Origin: Hyphomonadaceae bacterium
GTDB taxonomy: Bacteria; Pseudomonadota; Alphaproteobacteria; Caulobacterales; Hyphomonadaceae
DNA: 50,029 nucleotides
Direction of reading: 5' to 3'
Assembly (NCBI GenBank): GCA_027485145.1
Contig: JAIXRO010000179.1
Span: 1-50,029 of the forward strand
Shown here piece by piece: positions 23,188 through 34,537 of the stretch (position 1 is its first letter; each line of letters starts with the position of its first letter). The notes under the pieces were generated by a model. It did not search any database. It worked only from the letters and a program-made list of their open reading frames with translations, and was not told where the DNA came from. The position numbers and the translations under genes are program-made.

Positions 23188-23346
23188 GGCGCCAGGATGC
23201 GGTCGCCCCAAACCATCGCACTCGCGCGCCCTTATCCCTCACATTTCCCGCCGCGCGCCCGCGCAAGCCCTTGAAAACAAACGCCCCGAAAAATAATGGG
23301 CGCGCGCGAATCCGGCAGAGTCCCCGGCCGGGTTAGTCTTTCGCCC

Positions 23347-23943
23347 ATGAGCCCCGAGCGTCCCCTTCCCGAGTTCTGGTATCCGGTCGCCCGGATCCTC
23401 CTTGTACTGAAGGCCTTGCTGACGGCCACAGACCCCGGCGCGTTCGCGTCCGTCGCCGCCCAAGCCCACCGCCAGCTCGCCTATGCCGGCGCCTTCGTGC
23501 GCCGCTACCTCCTCGCCCTCGCGCGCACCCTCGTGCTGCCTCCGCTGCGCATCCGCGCCCCCACCGCCTCCAACCCCGCAGGCCAGCCTGAAATCCCGCC
23601 GCCCCGCCGCCGAAAGCTGGACCGCCCCCTCCCCCTCGCCGAGCCGCCGACGCCGAAACGCGCCCCCGGCCGCCATCGCGGCGAGCCCTCGCCCCAGATG
23701 GTCGAATGGGCCCTCGCCCTGCACCGCGCCGAAATCCTCCTCGCCGCCTTGCGCCGCCCGCTGCCCCTCGCGCGCCGCCTCGCCCGCCGCCTGGCGCGCG
23801 GCCGCGCCCCCGGCTTGCGAGACCTCCCCGTCCCATGGCACGTCCTGCGCGCCCTTCCCCCGGCTCTGGACTGTCTACTCACCCGTCTGGACTGTCTCGC
23901 CCGCCCGGACCACTGGTCCGGCTTCGATCCCGACACCGGCTGA
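23347..23943 (+). CDS. Hypothetical arginine/proline-rich protein
   Basis: About 198 residues from the ATG at 23347 (MSPERPLPEFWYPVARIL); an ATG at 23296 is also in frame, and neither has a clear ribosome-binding site. An amphipathic helical N-terminal part (to about residue 65) is followed by a proline-rich basic linker and a second helical region (MVEWALALHRAEILLAALRRP) ending in FDPDTG. No family recognised. A frame is also open on the opposite strand, but its translation is low-complexity Gly/Ala/Arg, so the plus strand is preferred. Confidence 0.5.
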   Translation: MSPERPLPEFWYPVARILLVLKALLTATDPGAFASVAAQAHRQLAYAGAFVRRYLLALARTLVLPPLRIRAPTASNPAGQPEIPPPRRRKLDRPLPLAEPPTPKRAPGRHRGEPSPQMVEWALALHRAEILLAALRRPLPLARRLARRLARGRAPGLRDLPVPWHVLRALPPALDCLLTRLDCLARPDHWSGFDPDTG

Positions 23944-23968
23944 CAAGCCTCGTCCAAACCTCTCCACG

Positions 23969-24008
23969 GCGTCACCCTCGATGGCCAAAGGCCATCTGAG
24001 GGCCCATC
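23969..24008 (+). repeat. 40-bp palindromic repeat, copy 1
   Basis: Contains the hairpin CCCTCGATGGCC-AAA-GGCCATCTGAGGG (one bulged T). Inverted copy at 24054-24093, and a closed version at 39598-39637. Confidence 0.7.
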
Positions 24009-24053
24009 ACGTGCGCGTTCCCCAATGCGCCGTGTTTCGCTGCAAGTTCAGGA

Positions 24054-24093
24054 GATGGGCCCTCAGATGCGCTTCGCGCATCGAGGGTGACGC
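24054..24093 (-). repeat. 40-bp palindromic repeat, copy 2 (inverted)
   Basis: Reverse complement of copy 1 except for the inner hairpin tip (GCGCGAAGCGC instead of GGCCAAAGGCC): the tip differs but stays self-complementary, a compensatory pattern. The two copies enclose 45 bases and could form a long cruciform. Confidence 0.7.
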
Positions 24094-24139
24094 AGGGCGT
24101 GCGTAAGCTTAGAGTGATCGATGTATTGGAGGACCGCCC

Positions 24140-24526
24140 ATGACACTCACTGACGCCAAAGCCATTGCCTTCGTCCTGACGCCGGACCACAAACGCGCCG
24201 CCGCCTGGTACCGGGACGTGCTGGGCCTCACGTATCAGGGCGAAGACCCGTTCGCGGCCACCTTCGATCTCGCCGGCACGCGGATGCGCCTCACCACCGT
24301 TCCCGGCTTCACGCCCGGCGCCCATACCGTCATCGGCTGGGCCGTGCCGGATATCCGCGCCGCGATGGCCGCTCTGAAGGCCAGGGGCGTCGAGTTCCTG
24401 ATCTATCCGGGCTTCGGCCAGGACGCCGACGGCGTCTGGTCCGCCCCGGACCGGGCCGTGAAAATCTGCTGGTTCAACGATCCGGACGGCAACAACCTGA
24501 GCCTGACCGAGATGCCCGCAGCCTGA
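24140..24526 (+). CDS. VOC family protein
   Basis: 128 residues, GGAGG 7 bases before the ATG. One VOC module: [63 protein letters not shown] and [16 protein letters not shown] with the C-terminal Glu. The first His ligand position is not obvious (AFVLTPD), so metal binding may be altered. The stop overlaps the trhO start (TGATG), the first link of a three-gene overlapping set with trhO and a GST-like gene. Confidence 0.88.
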   Translation: MTLTDAKAIAFVLTPDHKRAAAWYRDVLGLTYQGEDPFAATFDLAGTRMRLTTVPGFTPGAHTVIGWAVPDIRAAMAALKARGVEFLIYPGFGQDADGVWSAPDRAVKICWFNDPDGNNLSLTEMPAA

Positions 24527-25458
24527 TGACCGTCCGTGTAGCTGCCTTCTACAAGTTCTTCCGGTTTCCGGACTACGCGGAGCGCCGCCAGGCCCTCGCG
24601 CAGCGCTTTTGCGGATTGGGCATCAAGGGCTCTGTCCTGCTGGCGGGGGAAGGCGTGAACGGCACGATCGCCGGACGGCCGGAAGCGATCGAAGCCGCGC
24701 TCGCCGAACTGCGCGCCCTTCCGGGCGCGGAGGATCTGGAGGCGAAGTTCTCGGAAACACATGAGATGCCGTTTGCCCGGCTGAAGGTGCGGCTGAAGCG
24801 CGAAATCGTGACGATGGGCGTGCCCGGCACGGATCCGAACGCGCTGGTCGGAACCTATGTCAAACCTGCCGACTGGAACACGCTGATCAGCGATCCGGAC
24901 ACCGTTCTGATCGACACGCGCAATGATTACGAAGTTGCCCTCGGCACGTTCGAGGGCGCGATCGATCCGCAGACGGAAAGTTTCCGGGATTTTCCGGAAT
25001 GGTTCCGGAATTTCCGCGCGCGGCTGGAGACGGAAGGCCGCAAACCAAAAATCGCGATGTTCTGCACGGGCGGCATCCGCTGCGAAAAGGCCACCAGCTT
25101 CGTCAAGGCGGAAGGCATCGACGACGTGTTCCACCTGCAAGGCGGCATACTCAAGTATCTCGAGACCGTGCCGGAATCCGAGACGAAATGGCGCGGCGAG
25201 TGCTACGTGTTCGACGAACGTGTCTCCGTCCGGCACGATCTCACTCCGGGCGATCATGTCCTTTGCCATGCCTGCGGCCGCCCGGTCTCGCCTGAGGCCC
25301 GTCAGTCTGCGGACTATGTGGAAGGCATCTCCTGCCCGGCCTGCATCAGCGAAATGACAGACGAACAGCGCGCCCGGTTTGCGGAGCGCCAGCGCCAGAT
25401 TGACCTCGCCCGCGCGCGCGGCGAAAAGCACATGGCGCCGGCCCCCAGAGACCTGTGA
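24526..25458 (+). CDS. trhO: tRNA uridine(34) hydroxylase, rhodanese type
   Basis: 310 residues. N-terminal acylphosphatase-like domain ([19 protein letters not shown], residues 33-50) and a rhodanese domain (about 120-215) with [22 protein letters not shown] and active-site loop [15 protein letters not shown] (Cys180, conserved second Cys186). A C-terminal zinc-ribbon-like part has CHACGRP and CPACISEM. The family (YceA/TrhO) makes 5-hydroxyuridine at the tRNA wobble base with O2. Starts on the VOC stop and ends on the next GTG start. Confidence 0.95.
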   Translation: MTVRVAAFYKFFRFPDYAERRQALAQRFCGLGIKGSVLLAGEGVNGTIAGRPEAIEAALAELRALPGAEDLEAKFSETHEMPFARLKVRLKREIVTMGVPGTDPNALVGTYVKPADWNTLISDPDTVLIDTRNDYEVALGTFEGAIDPQTESFRDFPEWFRNFRARLETEGRKPKIAMFCTGGIRCEKATSFVKAEGIDDVFHLQGGILKYLETVPESETKWRGECYVFDERVSVRHDLTPGDHVLCHACGRPVSPEARQSADYVEGISCPACISEMTDEQRARFAERQRQIDLARARGEKHMAPAPRDL

Positions 25459-26099
25459 CGATCCTCTATACGTTCCGGCGCTGCCCTTATGCCATGCGGG
25501 CGCGGATGGCCCTGGCCGCATCCGGCCTGCCGGTCCGCGTGCGCGAAATCATCCTGCGGGACAAGCCCGCCGAGATGCTCGCGGCGAGCCCGAAAGGCAC
25601 CGTGCCCGTCCTTGTACGGACAGATGGGACCATCCTGGATGAAAGCCTGGACATCATGCATTGGGCCCTCGCCCAGCACGATCCCGAACGCTGGCTGAGC
25701 GCGGACCCGGCCGAAACCGCGCAGCTGATTGCCGAGAATGACGGGCCGTTCAAACACGCGCTCGACCGATACAAGTATCCGGACCGCCACCCCGGCAGCC
25801 CGCACAGCGCGCCCGATTTTCGATCCGCCGGAATGCAGTTCCTGCACGATCTGGCAGCGCGGATCGAAGCCCATGCCGGCCAGCTTTGCGGCCCCGCGCC
25901 GACGCTGGCCGACATCGCGATCTTTCCCTTTGTTCGCCAGTTTGCCGGAACGGACGAAGCGTTCTGGACGGCGCATGCGCCTGCCCGTCTGCAGACCTGG
26001 CTGACCGGTCATGTCACCAGCGCGCGCTTCGGCCGCGTGATGACGAAGTTCCCGCGCTGGCAGACGGGTCGCGCAGAACCGCTTCTCATTGCGCCTTGA
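25455..26099 (+). CDS. Glutathione S-transferase-like protein
   Basis: 214 residues from a GTG that overlaps the trhO stop as GTGA. The N-terminal thioredoxin-like domain has [16 protein letters not shown] (CPYA, one Cys at position 10) and [24 protein letters not shown] with the cis-Pro and the Glu-Ser pair that binds the gamma-glutamyl group. The C-terminal helical domain has [16 protein letters not shown], the family's N-capping Asp. It resembles the small GSTs named YfcF/GrxB-like. The 3' end overlaps the convergent amidase gene by 14 bases. Confidence 0.9.
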   Translation: MTILYTFRRCPYAMRARMALAASGLPVRVREIILRDKPAEMLAASPKGTVPVLVRTDGTILDESLDIMHWALAQHDPERWLSADPAETAQLIAENDGPFKHALDRYKYPDRHPGSPHSAPDFRSAGMQFLHDLAARIEAHAGQLCGPAPTLADIAIFPFVRQFAGTDEAFWTAHAPARLQTWLTGHVTSARFGRVMTKFPRWQTGRAEPLLIAP

Positions 26100-26784
26100 T
26101 CGCCGCGCGCACATCTTCGAGTGGAAACAGCGGTCCGGGATCGAGATTGCGCCTGAGTGGCGCGCCGCCGCAATCGGCCTGCATCCGGTCGTCCAGCGCG
26201 GCGTGCGTGACGAGCGCTTCGGGTGGCAGGTCATAGCGTGCGGCAATCTCCGCCACGAGCGCCTTCAGCGCGCCGAGCTGCACCTCCGGGAAAGGTTCGA
26301 TCCCGTCGCCGCGATTGACGAGTTCGATGCCGATGGATCGGCGGTTCACCTCGGTCATGATGCCGCCGAAACTGACATGCCCGGCCGTGCGCAGCTCCGG
26401 GCGTTGCTGGGCGATATCGCCCTCGCGCCCGACAACATAATGAATGCTCTTTCCGCCTTCACCGAGAAACCAGTCGCGCCAGAAGACGGCGCTGCCATTG
26501 GCTGGCGTAAAATACACCGCATCGTTTCGGCACGTCGGGCCGCCGATGGAATGGATAACGATCAGGTCGATATCCCCGGTCGTCCTCGCCTCGCCGCCAT
26601 GCAGAAAGTCGGGCGGCAAACGGTCGATGACAAGTTTCGCCGGCGGCGGATCCTTCGGCGGCGAAACAACATCAGGCGCTACCGGCTCGGGCGGAACGGC
26701 CGGGACGGTGGCACAGCCGCCAAGCCATAACGCAAGAAGGAAAGCGCCGATCCGGCTGCGGCTTGAGGGGCGAGACGGTTTCAT
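26086..26784 (-). CDS. N-acetylmuramoyl-L-alanine amidase, lipoprotein (AmiD/AmpD type)
   Basis: 232 residues from the ATG at 26784: MKPSRPSSRSRIGAFLLALWLGGCATV, a lipoprotein signal with lipobox LGGC. A proline-rich linker leads to an Amidase_2 domain: LIVIHSIGGP (first Zn His), KSIHYVVGREGDIAQ, NRRSIGIELVN (Glu), LVTHAALDDR (second His) and LDPGPLFPL (Asp ligand). It would cleave the MurNAc-L-Ala bond of peptidoglycan fragments in the periplasm. The longer upstream frame is rejected because the lipoprotein signal defines the start. Confidence 0.92.
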   Translation of the reverse strand: MKPSRPSSRSRIGAFLLALWLGGCATVPAVPPEPVAPDVVSPPKDPPPAKLVIDRLPPDFLHGGEARTTGDIDLIVIHSIGGPTCRNDAVYFTPANGSAVFWRDWFLGEGGKSIHYVVGREGDIAQQRPELRTAGHVSFGGIMTEVNRRSIGIELVNRGDGIEPFPEVQLGALKALVAEIAARYDLPPEALVTHAALDDRMQADCGGAPLRRNLDPGPLFPLEDVRAAIKAQ

Positions 26785-26926
26785 GGATGCGACCCTGCCG
26801 CCCAATTCTGGCAACATTGTTGCGGACCGGGGCGGCACCGTTTGACCCCTTGCAAATTCCGGCGGCGGGCGTAAAGACACGGCCTTCCCGGCGCCGGGGC
26901 CTTCCCCGCGCAATGCCTGATGACGG

Positions 26927-27003
26927 CGGAATGTAGCTCAGCCTGGTAGAGCACTAGCTTCGGGAGCTAGGGGCCGGAGGTTCGAATCCTCTCATTCCGA
27001 CCA
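26927..27003 (+). tRNA. tRNA-Pro (anticodon CGG)
   Basis: 77 bases including the encoded CCA. Acceptor CGGAATG/CATTCCG, D-arm GCTC..GAGC, anticodon stem CTAGC/GCTAG with loop TTCGGGA (CGG at 34-36), variable GGGCC, T-arm GGAGG/CCTCT with TTCGAAT. The shape and sequence are typical of bacterial tRNA-Pro reading CCG. Confidence 0.97.
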
Positions 27004-27037
27004 TCCTCAATGGCTCGCGCCAAGCGGGCAAAGCCCG

Positions 27038-29683
<2,646 letters not shown>

Positions 29684-29772
29684 CTGCCGCTTCTGGTCCT
29701 TGCCAATTCATAACGAATTCAATCGCCCGCCTTAGCCGAGGCGCGCGACGGATTACAGAGGCGATATAAAGG

Positions 29773-29813
29773 CCCCTTTGCAGCCCGCCAAGACAAGGCG
29801 GGCCACAAAGGGG
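29773..29813. terminator. Strong hairpin between recA and alaS
   Basis: Outer stem CCCCTTTG/CAAAGGGG (29773-29780, 29806-29813) and inner stem GCCCGCC/GGCGGGC (29783-29789, 29797-29803). Read leftwards it is followed by CCTTTAT, so it can end recA transcription. Confidence 0.7.
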
Positions 29814-29918
29814 ATTCTTCCGGCCCGGAGATCGCTGGACCGGAAGCTTGATTGGCCGGGAGCGCCTCGCGCTCCTGCCGGTTTTAGCCCCCACGGCCGC
29901 GAACGGCCGGGGCGAGGA

Positions 29919-31013
29919 TCAGGCCTCCGCGGCGTCGGGTTCTTCGTCTTCACCGGGCGTGCTCATCCCGGCGGCCAGCAGCTCTTCGGCGAGCAATCCC
30001 GCATTGCGGCGGATCGCATCTTCGATCTCGTTGGCGATCGGCAGGTTGTCCTTCAGGAACTGGCGCGCCTTTTCCCGGCCCTGGCCGATGCGCTCACCGT
30101 TATAGGAATACCAGGAGCCCGACTTCTCGACGACATTGGCCTTGACGCCCAGATCGACGAGTTCGCCCGACTTGGAGATGCCCTCGCCATAGAGGATGTC
30201 GAATTCGACCTGCCGGAACGGCGGGGCCACCTTGTTCTTGACGACCTTCACGCGGGTCTGGTTGCCGATCACCTCTTCGCGTTCCTTGATCTGGCCGATG
30301 CGGCGGATATCGAGACGCACGGAGGCGTAGAATTTCAGCGCGTTGCCGCCGGTCGTCGTCTCCGGGTTGCCGAACATCACGCCGATCTTCATCCGGATCT
30401 GGTTGATGAAGATCACCATGCACTTCGACTTGGAGATCGAGCCCGTGAGCTTGCGCAGGGCCTGGCTCATCAGGCGGGCCTGCAGGCCGGGGAGCTGGTC
30501 GCCCATCTCGCCTTCCAGTTCGGCGCGCGGGGTGAGGGCGGCCACCGAGTCGATGACCAGAAGGTCCACCGCGCCGGAACGCACCAGCGTGTCGGCAATC
30601 TCGAGCGCCTGCTCGCCCGAATCGGGCTGCGAGACGAGCAAGTCATCAAGGTCCACGCCCAGCTTGCCGGCATAGACCGGATCGAGCGCATGTTCCGCGT
30701 CGATGAAGGCGCAGACGCCGCCATTCTTCTGCGCTTCAGCCACGCAGTGCAGGGCGAGCGTCGTCTTGCCCGAGCTTTCCGGCCCGAAAATCTCGATGAT
30801 CCGGCCTTTCGGCAGCCCGCCGATGCCAAGCGCGATATCGAGGCCGAGCGAGCCGGTCGACACCGCCTCGATATCCATCGATTTCTTGTCACCGAGGCGC
30901 ATGACCGAGCCCTTGCCGAAGGAGCGTTCGATGTTCCCGAGCGCCGTTTCGAGAGCTTTTTGTTTGTCCACGCCGGTTTCCTTATGCACGAGAGCAAGAG
31001 CGGTCTTGGTCAT
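29919..31013 (-). CDS. recA: Recombinase RecA
   Basis: 364 residues from the ATG at 31013 ([14 protein letters not shown]); an in-frame extension upstream is rejected. RecA core motifs: [26 protein letters not shown], Walker [10 protein letters not shown] (77-85), [20 protein letters not shown] (Walker B and loop 1), [28 protein letters not shown] (loop 2), and an acidic C-terminus ([10 protein letters not shown]). Upstream there is a candidate LexA-type element and a hairpin GGGGGCC/GGCCCCC in the leader (31040-31063). Confidence 0.98.
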   Translation of the reverse strand: MTKTALALVHKETGVDKQKALETALGNIERSFGKGSVMRLGDKKSMDIEAVSTGSLGLDIALGIGGLPKGRIIEIFGPESSGKTTLALHCVAEAQKNGGVCAFIDAEHALDPVYAGKLGVDLDDLLVSQPDSGEQALEIADTLVRSGAVDLLVIDSVAALTPRAELEGEMGDQLPGLQARLMSQALRKLTGSISKSKCMVIFINQIRMKIGVMFGNPETTTGGNALKFYASVRLDIRRIGQIKEREEVIGNQTRVKVVKNKVAPPFRQVEFDILYGEGISKSGELVDLGVKANVVEKSGSWYSYNGERIGQGREKARQFLKDNLPIANEIEDAIRRNAGLLAEELLAAGMSTPGEDEEPDAAEA

Positions 31014-31093
31014 TCGTCGTCTCCACTTAGGTCTACTATGGGGGCCGGTTTGGCAAGGCCCCCGGTTGCCATGCTGAGTGTTCATGTACACTA

Positions 31094-31119
31094 TTTGTTC
31101 CGGAGAACAAAGCAGAAAC
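31094..31119 (-). promoter_or_regulatory. Candidate SOS (LexA) element upstream of recA
   Basis: TTTGTTC-CGGA-GAACAAA (31094-31111) is a 7-bp inverted repeat. Overlapping it, GAAC-N7-AAAC (31105-31119) is one base away from the alphaproteobacterial LexA box GAAC-N7-GAAC. The element lies 80-105 bases before the recA start. Confidence 0.45.
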
Positions 31120-31170
31120 TCTTCGCTGGCCATCTTTTCTTTCCGGCCGGCCTGAGGCATAGGGTCCGGC

Positions 31171-31380
31171 ATGCTCACACGGTCCGGAAATTCCGGCGGG
31201 GAAGCCCGCCTTCGCTATGGCGACAATGATTACGAGATCCTGTCGTCCGGCAGTTTCGTGACCTGCGCGGTCACCGGCCGGTCCATTCCGCTGGGCGCGC
31301 TGCGCTACTGGAGCGTCGACCTGCAGGAAGCCTATTGGGACGCCGAGGCGGCCGCCCAGCGTCTCGGCTACAAGACCTAG
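31171..31380 (+). CDS. DUF2093 domain protein
   Basis: 69 residues. The DUF2093 hallmark is clear: [46 protein letters not shown], with CAVTG, IPL and RYWSVDxQEAY. A small cytoplasmic alphaproteobacterial protein of unknown role. It is divergent from recA, and both may share the SOS element; that would make it a damage-response gene, as inference. No strong ribosome-binding site is seen. Confidence 0.9.
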   Translation: MLTRSGNSGGEARLRYGDNDYEILSSGSFVTCAVTGRSIPLGALRYWSVDLQEAYWDAEAAAQRLGYKT

Positions 31381-31386
31381 CCGCGC

Positions 31387-31875
31387 TCAGGCCCGGAGGC
31401 GGGCGGTGGGATTGAGCTGCCAGACCCTCAGGTTCAGCGCCGCCGCGATGGTGACCCAGACGAGATAGGGCGCGATCAGGCCCGCCGCGAGCGGCCGTAT
31501 CGGGGCAAACGCCGCCATGACAGCCGCGATCGAGAGCCAGAGCATCACCACGATGACAAAGCCGAGCCCCATGCGGCGGGCGCCGAAAAACACGCCCGAC
31601 CAGCTGGCATTGATCAGCAGGCTGGCGCCGTAAATCGCGAGCGGCCCGGCGGCGGCGGCCCCGGCGGCCGTCCAGACCAGCCAGCCCGCCACGGCGTTGA
31701 GCACGAAAAGCACCGACCAGACGACCGGGAAGGCCCAGTTCGGCGGCGTCCAGGACGGCTTGGCGAGCGCGGCGTACCAGGCGCCGGGGCGGAAGACGGC
31801 GCCGCTGGAGGCGGCGGCGAGGTTGGCCAGCACGAAGACGGCCAGCGCCACGAGGTGTTCAGGTGTGATCATCAT
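31387..31875 (-). CDS. tspO: TspO/MBR family tryptophan-rich sensory protein
   Basis: About 162 residues (MMITPEHLVALAVF; a second ATG follows directly). Five membrane segments with the family residues: FRPGAWYAALAKPSWTPPNWAFPVVWSVLFVLNAVAGWLVW, LINASWSGVFFGARRMGLGF, and PYLVWVTIAAALNLRVWQLNP. TspO binds porphyrins and affects tetrapyrrole-related gene expression in relatives. The long N-terminal extension available upstream is not supported. Ends 6 bases from the convergent DUF2093 stop. Confidence 0.93.
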   Translation of the reverse strand: MMITPEHLVALAVFVLANLAAASSGAVFRPGAWYAALAKPSWTPPNWAFPVVWSVLFVLNAVAGWLVWTAAGAAAAGPLAIYGASLLINASWSGVFFGARRMGLGFVIVVMLWLSIAAVMAAFAPIRPLAAGLIAPYLVWVTIAAALNLRVWQLNPTARLRA

Positions 31876-31967
31876 CGGGGGCCCGGCGGCGAGGTGCGCC
31901 TGCCCTATATGGGGGCGCCGCGGGCGACGGCGAAGCAGAAATGCCGCCGGCGGCCGTCTTCCTGCCT

Positions 31968-33143
31968 TCAATGGCGCGATTGCGGGCGCCACACGACGTC
32001 CGCCGCGCCGACGAGGCGCGCGAGGCGGCCGAGTTCGGCTTCGAGCTTCGCCTGCCTAGCGTCTGTCCATTTCACGCCGGGTTCCGGCCAGACCTTGTGG
32101 ACGCTGAGCTCGCCGGCCTGCCGGTCGGATTTCACTTCGATGCGGCCGACGAAGCGGTCGCCCTCCAGCAGCGGATAGACGTAATAGCCCCACTGGCGCT
32201 TGGCTTCGGGCACGAAGATCTCGATGCGGTAATCGAAGCCGAAGAGGCGCGTCAGGCGATTGCGGTCCCGGATCACCGGGTCAAACGGATTGAGCAGGCG
32301 CAGGCGCGGCGCGGGCGATGGCACGGCGGCGAGCCGTGCCTCGATGTCCGGGAGGGCGAGCGCCGGGGTCCACTCGCCGCGCGAGGACTCGATCTCGACG
32401 GGCACGAGTTCGGCAGCGTTCGCCTCGGTCCAGGCTTTCACCTCGGCCAGATCGGCGGCCGCCCAGAAGCGCTGGATATCCCCCGGCGTGCCGAAGGCGA
32501 GGCGGGCGAGCGCTTCGCGGCAGAGCCAGTCCACCTGCGCGTCGTCCGCATGCGCCGGCTTGCGCACGGCCTTGGGGATCACCCGCTCCGTCAGGTCATA
32601 GTATTTGGTGAAGCCTTCGCGGTGCGAGGTCGACAGCTCGCCGGCATACCACATGTAATCGAGCGCCAGCTTGTGCGGCGGGCGGCGCCACATCTCTCGC
32701 TTGCCTTCGATCTTGGTGTCGAAGGCCTTGGTGCTGAGCGGGCCTTCGGATTCGATCCGTGCACGGATGGCCGCGCGCCCGGCCTCGTCCAGCATGCCGC
32801 GGTGCCATTCCCAGCCGCGCACCTTCTCCTCCATCCGGCGGAACTGCCTGCGCCACATCGGATAGAACTCCATCGGGATCAGCGAGGCATCGTGCGTAAA
32901 GTGTTCGAACACGTGCCGGTCGCGGGCGAGGCACGCCTCGAGCATCGGCTCGCGGTAGTTCTGGTTGCGGCTCCAGAGGATATGGTCGTGGGCGCGGGCG
33001 ACAACGCGGATCGTGTCGAGCTGCACGAAGCCGAGCTTGCGGATCGTGCCGGCAAGGTCCACCGGCCCGGTCGGCGGCGCCGACAGGCCCTGCGCGTCCA
33101 GCCAAAGCCGGCGCGCCTCGCGGTTGGCAATCTTCAACGCCAT
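31968..33143 (-). CDS. YcaQ/AlkX-type DNA glycosylase (winged-helix, HTH_42)
   Basis: 391 residues, GGAGAGGG upstream. The catalytic QxD motif of AlkZ/YcaQ glycosylases is at 41-43 in GFVQLDTIRVVARAHDHILWSR. Also seen: FEHFTHDASLIPMEFYPMWRR, the three winged-helix repeats, and RLLNPFDPVIRDRNRLTRLFGFDYRIEIFVP followed by the C-terminal VGRIEVKSDRQAG barrel. YcaQ unhooks interstrand crosslinks and alkylated bases in E. coli. Being near recA, it could help in DNA-damage repair. Confidence 0.92.
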   Translation of the reverse strand: MALKIANREARRLWLDAQGLSAPPTGPVDLAGTIRKLGFVQLDTIRVVARAHDHILWSRNQNYREPMLEACLARDRHVFEHFTHDASLIPMEFYPMWRRQFRRMEEKVRGWEWHRGMLDEAGRAAIRARIESEGPLSTKAFDTKIEGKREMWRRPPHKLALDYMWYAGELSTSHREGFTKYYDLTERVIPKAVRKPAHADDAQVDWLCREALARLAFGTPGDIQRFWAAADLAEVKAWTEANAAELVPVEIESSRGEWTPALALPDIEARLAAVPSPAPRLRLLNPFDPVIRDRNRLTRLFGFDYRIEIFVPEAKRQWGYYVYPLLEGDRFVGRIEVKSDRQAGELSVHKVWPEPGVKWTDARQAKLEAELGRLARLVGAADVVWRPQSRH

Positions 33144-33203
33144 GCGGCCCTCTCCGGCGGACGATCCTGTCCGTTCGCCGGGTGACCAAAAATCGGCCCC
33201 GCG

Positions 33204-33893
33204 TCAATCCGCCGGGGGCTTGTAATCCTTGATCAGGCGCGTGCCCTTGTCCCACTGGCTGGCCCAGCGCACGACCGAGGGCGAGGCGACGAAATGGGCA
33301 TTCTTTACCTTGCCCGCCTGCACGCCCTCGACGAGGCCCACGAAATCCGCCGCCACAATGGACAGGTCCGCGGGCTTGCGCGCCGCCGAGAGGCCGTTCT
33401 GGATGGCGACCCGCGCTTCGTCTGCCGCCACGGCGTCGAGATAGAACAGCACCTTCTCCTGCCCGTTGATCATCTGCGTCAGGGAATCGCCGGCGGCATT
33501 GGTGATGTAGAAGACCGGCGGCAGCGTGGGCGACGTGTTGACGATGTCCGCATTGGTCTTGCTGGTGCGCCAGACCACCTCGCCGTCCGTGAGGGCGACG
33601 AGTTCCGCCCCGTTGACCAGCCGGCCTTCACTGCTGGCGCTGAGGCCTGCGGCCTTCATCTCGGCGGCCGCGTCGCCGGCATCGATGAAGGCGACCACGA
33701 CGGTGCGCTTGTCCGTGCCATCCGCGTTGCCGCGCACTTCGGGCACGGGCTTGCCGGTCGCGGCATCGGCGGGCACGACCACGAAGAAGCTTTTCATCGC
33801 GGCCTTCAGGGCCGCGTCGCCCGCGTCGTTTCCCGCCAGCGCCAGGGGCGCCCAGGCGGCCATCAGGAGGGCCGCTGTCATCCAACGCAGCAT
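33204..33893 (-). CDS. Periplasmic Tic22-like protein
   Basis: 229 residues with signal peptide MLRWMTAALLMAAWAPLALA and AAGGAA upstream. Two halves look alike: a beta strand with VVVPADAATGKPVPEV and LPPVFYITNAAGDSLTQMINGQEKVLFYLDAVAADEARVAIQNG. The second is close to the Tic22 pattern (PVFxLTdxxGxxl..v..FFLd..dA). Tic22-like proteins are chaperone-like in cyanobacterial and plastid envelopes; the bacterial role here is unknown. Assignment from pattern only. Confidence 0.6.
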   Translation of the reverse strand: MLRWMTAALLMAAWAPLALAGNDAGDAALKAAMKSFFVVVPADAATGKPVPEVRGNADGTDKRTVVVAFIDAGDAAAEMKAAGLSASSEGRLVNGAELVALTDGEVVWRTSKTNADIVNTSPTLPPVFYITNAAGDSLTQMINGQEKVLFYLDAVAADEARVAIQNGLSAARKPADLSIVAADFVGLVEGVQAGKVKNAHFVASPSVVRWASQWDKGTRLIKDYKPPAD

Positions 33894-33997
33894 GTGCAGA
33901 TTCCTTTTGCAATCCGGCGCGCAAACTACCGGGCGCGGCCAGCCCGTCTACCGGGCGGGCACAGCCCGCAGATTAAGTCGCGGACAGGTTCGGTCCG

Positions 33998-34474
33998 TCA
34001 GGTCCCGCCCTGCGGCAGCTCCGGCCCCGGGGCCAGCTGGTCATCGATGGCGGATTTCAAAGGTTCGGGCCAGTCACGGTCCGTGCCCACACAATCGCGG
34101 CGGAATTCTCCGCCTGACGACTCGACACTGTCCGGACGGGCGGGGTCGCTGGTGATCACGACTTCCCAGTCCATCTGGCAGGCCCGCGTGGCGAAGCTGC
34201 GGGCGCAGACGGCGGCCGGCTCGGGATAGTCCTCATGCGCCTCACCATAGAGGCAGGCATACCCGGCCTCATTCAGCTGCGCGATGGCGGCGGCCCGGCT
34301 TTCGCCTTTCGCGAGCCGGTCCGCCTGCCGGGCCATGGCCTTGTCCAGGGCTTCGCCGTCTTCATGCTGCCAGTCATGCGCCGCGTGCAGTTCTGCCAGC
34401 GTCGCCGGCCCTGCCGCGTGATGCGCGCAGGCGCCGATCCCGGCCACCAGCAGAACGATCCAGAATGCCTTCAT
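33998..34474 (-). CDS. Putative lipoprotein
   Basis: 158 residues from the ATG at 34474 (GGGAG 7 bases upstream): MKAFWIVLLVAGIGACAHH, with an IGAC lipobox. The mature part has four more cysteines (YACLYGE, AVCARSFATRACQMD, RRDCVGTD), probably in disulfides, and a helical start (LAELHAAHDWQHEDGEALDKAM). No family recognised. Confidence 0.72.
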   Translation of the reverse strand: MKAFWIVLLVAGIGACAHHAAGPATLAELHAAHDWQHEDGEALDKAMARQADRLAKGESRAAAIAQLNEAGYACLYGEAHEDYPEPAAVCARSFATRACQMDWEVVITSDPARPDSVESSGGEFRRDCVGTDRDWPEPLKSAIDDQLAPGPELPQGGT

Positions 34475-34537
34475 GTGAGTCTCCCTTTTCAGGTGCGACA
34501 CTCCTTCCGGATTACGGCGAAGTCATGGAAAGCCTGC

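Noticed and set aside
23239-23841. Leftward 200-codon frame opposite the 23347 gene
   Set aside because: Translation is Gly/Ala/Arg repetitive; the rightward frame looks more like a protein, although neither has a strong start signal.
20953-24093. CRISPR-like array suggested by several repeats close together
   Set aside because: Repeats are palindromic, differ in sequence, occur as inverted pairs and have no regular spacer length.
26927-27003. tRNA-Pro as an integration site with an adjacent island
   Set aside because: No integrase and no repeat of the tRNA 3' end was seen nearby; flanking genes are housekeeping in both directions.
32260-32611. Rightward Arg/Ser-rich frames inside the YcaQ-type gene
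   Set aside because: Antisense shadow frames; the glycosylase frame has the QxD motif and a good ribosome-binding site.
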